Shown: positions 5,496-5,561 of the stretch, in pieces
Position numbering within the stretch: the stretch's first letter is position 1
How the letters are laid out: every line of letters begins with the position of its first letter
Assembly: GCA_044338255.1 (NCBI GenBank)
Contig: JBIILZ010000179.1
Span: 1-5,561 of the forward strand
Origin: CAIUVD01 sp044338255
GTDB taxonomy: Bacteria; Planctomycetota; UBA11346
Length of the DNA stretch: 5,561 nucleotides
Reading direction: 5' to 3'
Notes under the pieces: model-generated
Told to the model about the DNA's origin: nothing
The model's input: the letters and a program-made list of their open reading frames with translations, nothing else
Database searches by the model: none
Made by a program: the position numbers and the translations under genes

Positions 5496-5561
5496 CTGCG
5501 GCACATCTGCGGCGTTGCACGAGACTCGACATGGCGCTGCCATGCCGTCGCCTCGTGCGCC
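5496..5561. repeat. 66-bp direct repeat, copy 2, cut by the window end
   Basis: Second copy of 5391-5456, one mismatch. It lacks the outermost 14 bases of the left arm that flank copy 1 (GCTGAAAAGCGCAG, 5377-5390) and has CATACTGTT in the junction instead. The match is still unbroken at the last base of the window, so the true repeat length is unknown and may include the right arm as well. Confidence 0.9.

Noticed and set aside
3612..5543. 643-codon open frame on the minus strand covering all of ilvD and the 3' repeats
   Set aside because: It is the antisense shadow of a GC-rich, strongly codon-biased gene. The translation shows low-complexity His/Asp/Gly/Ala-rich text with no recognisable domain, and the sense strand is a clear IlvD.
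5391..5561. CRISPR array or integron attC sites
   Set aside because: Only two copies, repeats longer than typical CRISPR repeats, internal hairpins, and no GTTRRRY/RYYYAAC core pair or cas/integrase gene in the window.

Overview
This is a GC-rich bacterial chromosomal window, most likely from a proteobacterium and probably a gammaproteobacterium. The taxonomic call rests on base composition, a tRNA gene with an encoded CCA end, a short PutA, and a short [2Fe-2S]-type IlvD. Nothing here fixes the genus.

Layout. Bases 1-405 hold no convincing protein gene. They are packed with hairpins and repeats related to a serine tRNA gene on the minus strand (406-495). That tRNA is complete by shape: 7-bp acceptor stem, long variable arm, discriminator G and encoded CCA. 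Its anticodon reads ACU, which is very unusual. It is followed on its own strand by an intrinsic terminator (363-401). About 200 bp further downstream, a second copy of the tRNA 3' end (204-228) appears with its own terminator (161-197), without the rest of the tRNA. Bases 496-650 separate the tRNA from the divergently oriented putA.

The two confident protein genes lie on the plus strand. putA (651-3611) encodes a minimal bifunctional proline dehydrogenase / glutamate-semialdehyde dehydrogenase, which oxidises proline to glutamate. It carries a short in-frame 18-bp tandem repeat just before the catalytic barrel. After 84 bp comes ilvD (3696-5381), encoding dihydroxy-acid dehydratase of branched-chain amino acid synthesis. 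The gap is short enough for co-transcription, but the pathways are linked only loosely, because glutamate is the amino donor for Val/Leu/Ile.

The ilvD stop codon lies inside the left arm of a roughly 111-bp imperfect palindrome (5377-5487). A 66-bp part of this palindrome is repeated 105 bp further on (5496-5561) with one mismatch. That second copy runs to the window edge, so a dispersed or tandem palindromic repeat probably continues beyond it.

No new defence, mobile or biosynthetic system is encoded here. The most interesting material is non-coding: the ACU serine tRNA, the reiterated tRNA 3' end with its co-varying terminators, and the palindromic repeat capping ilvD.
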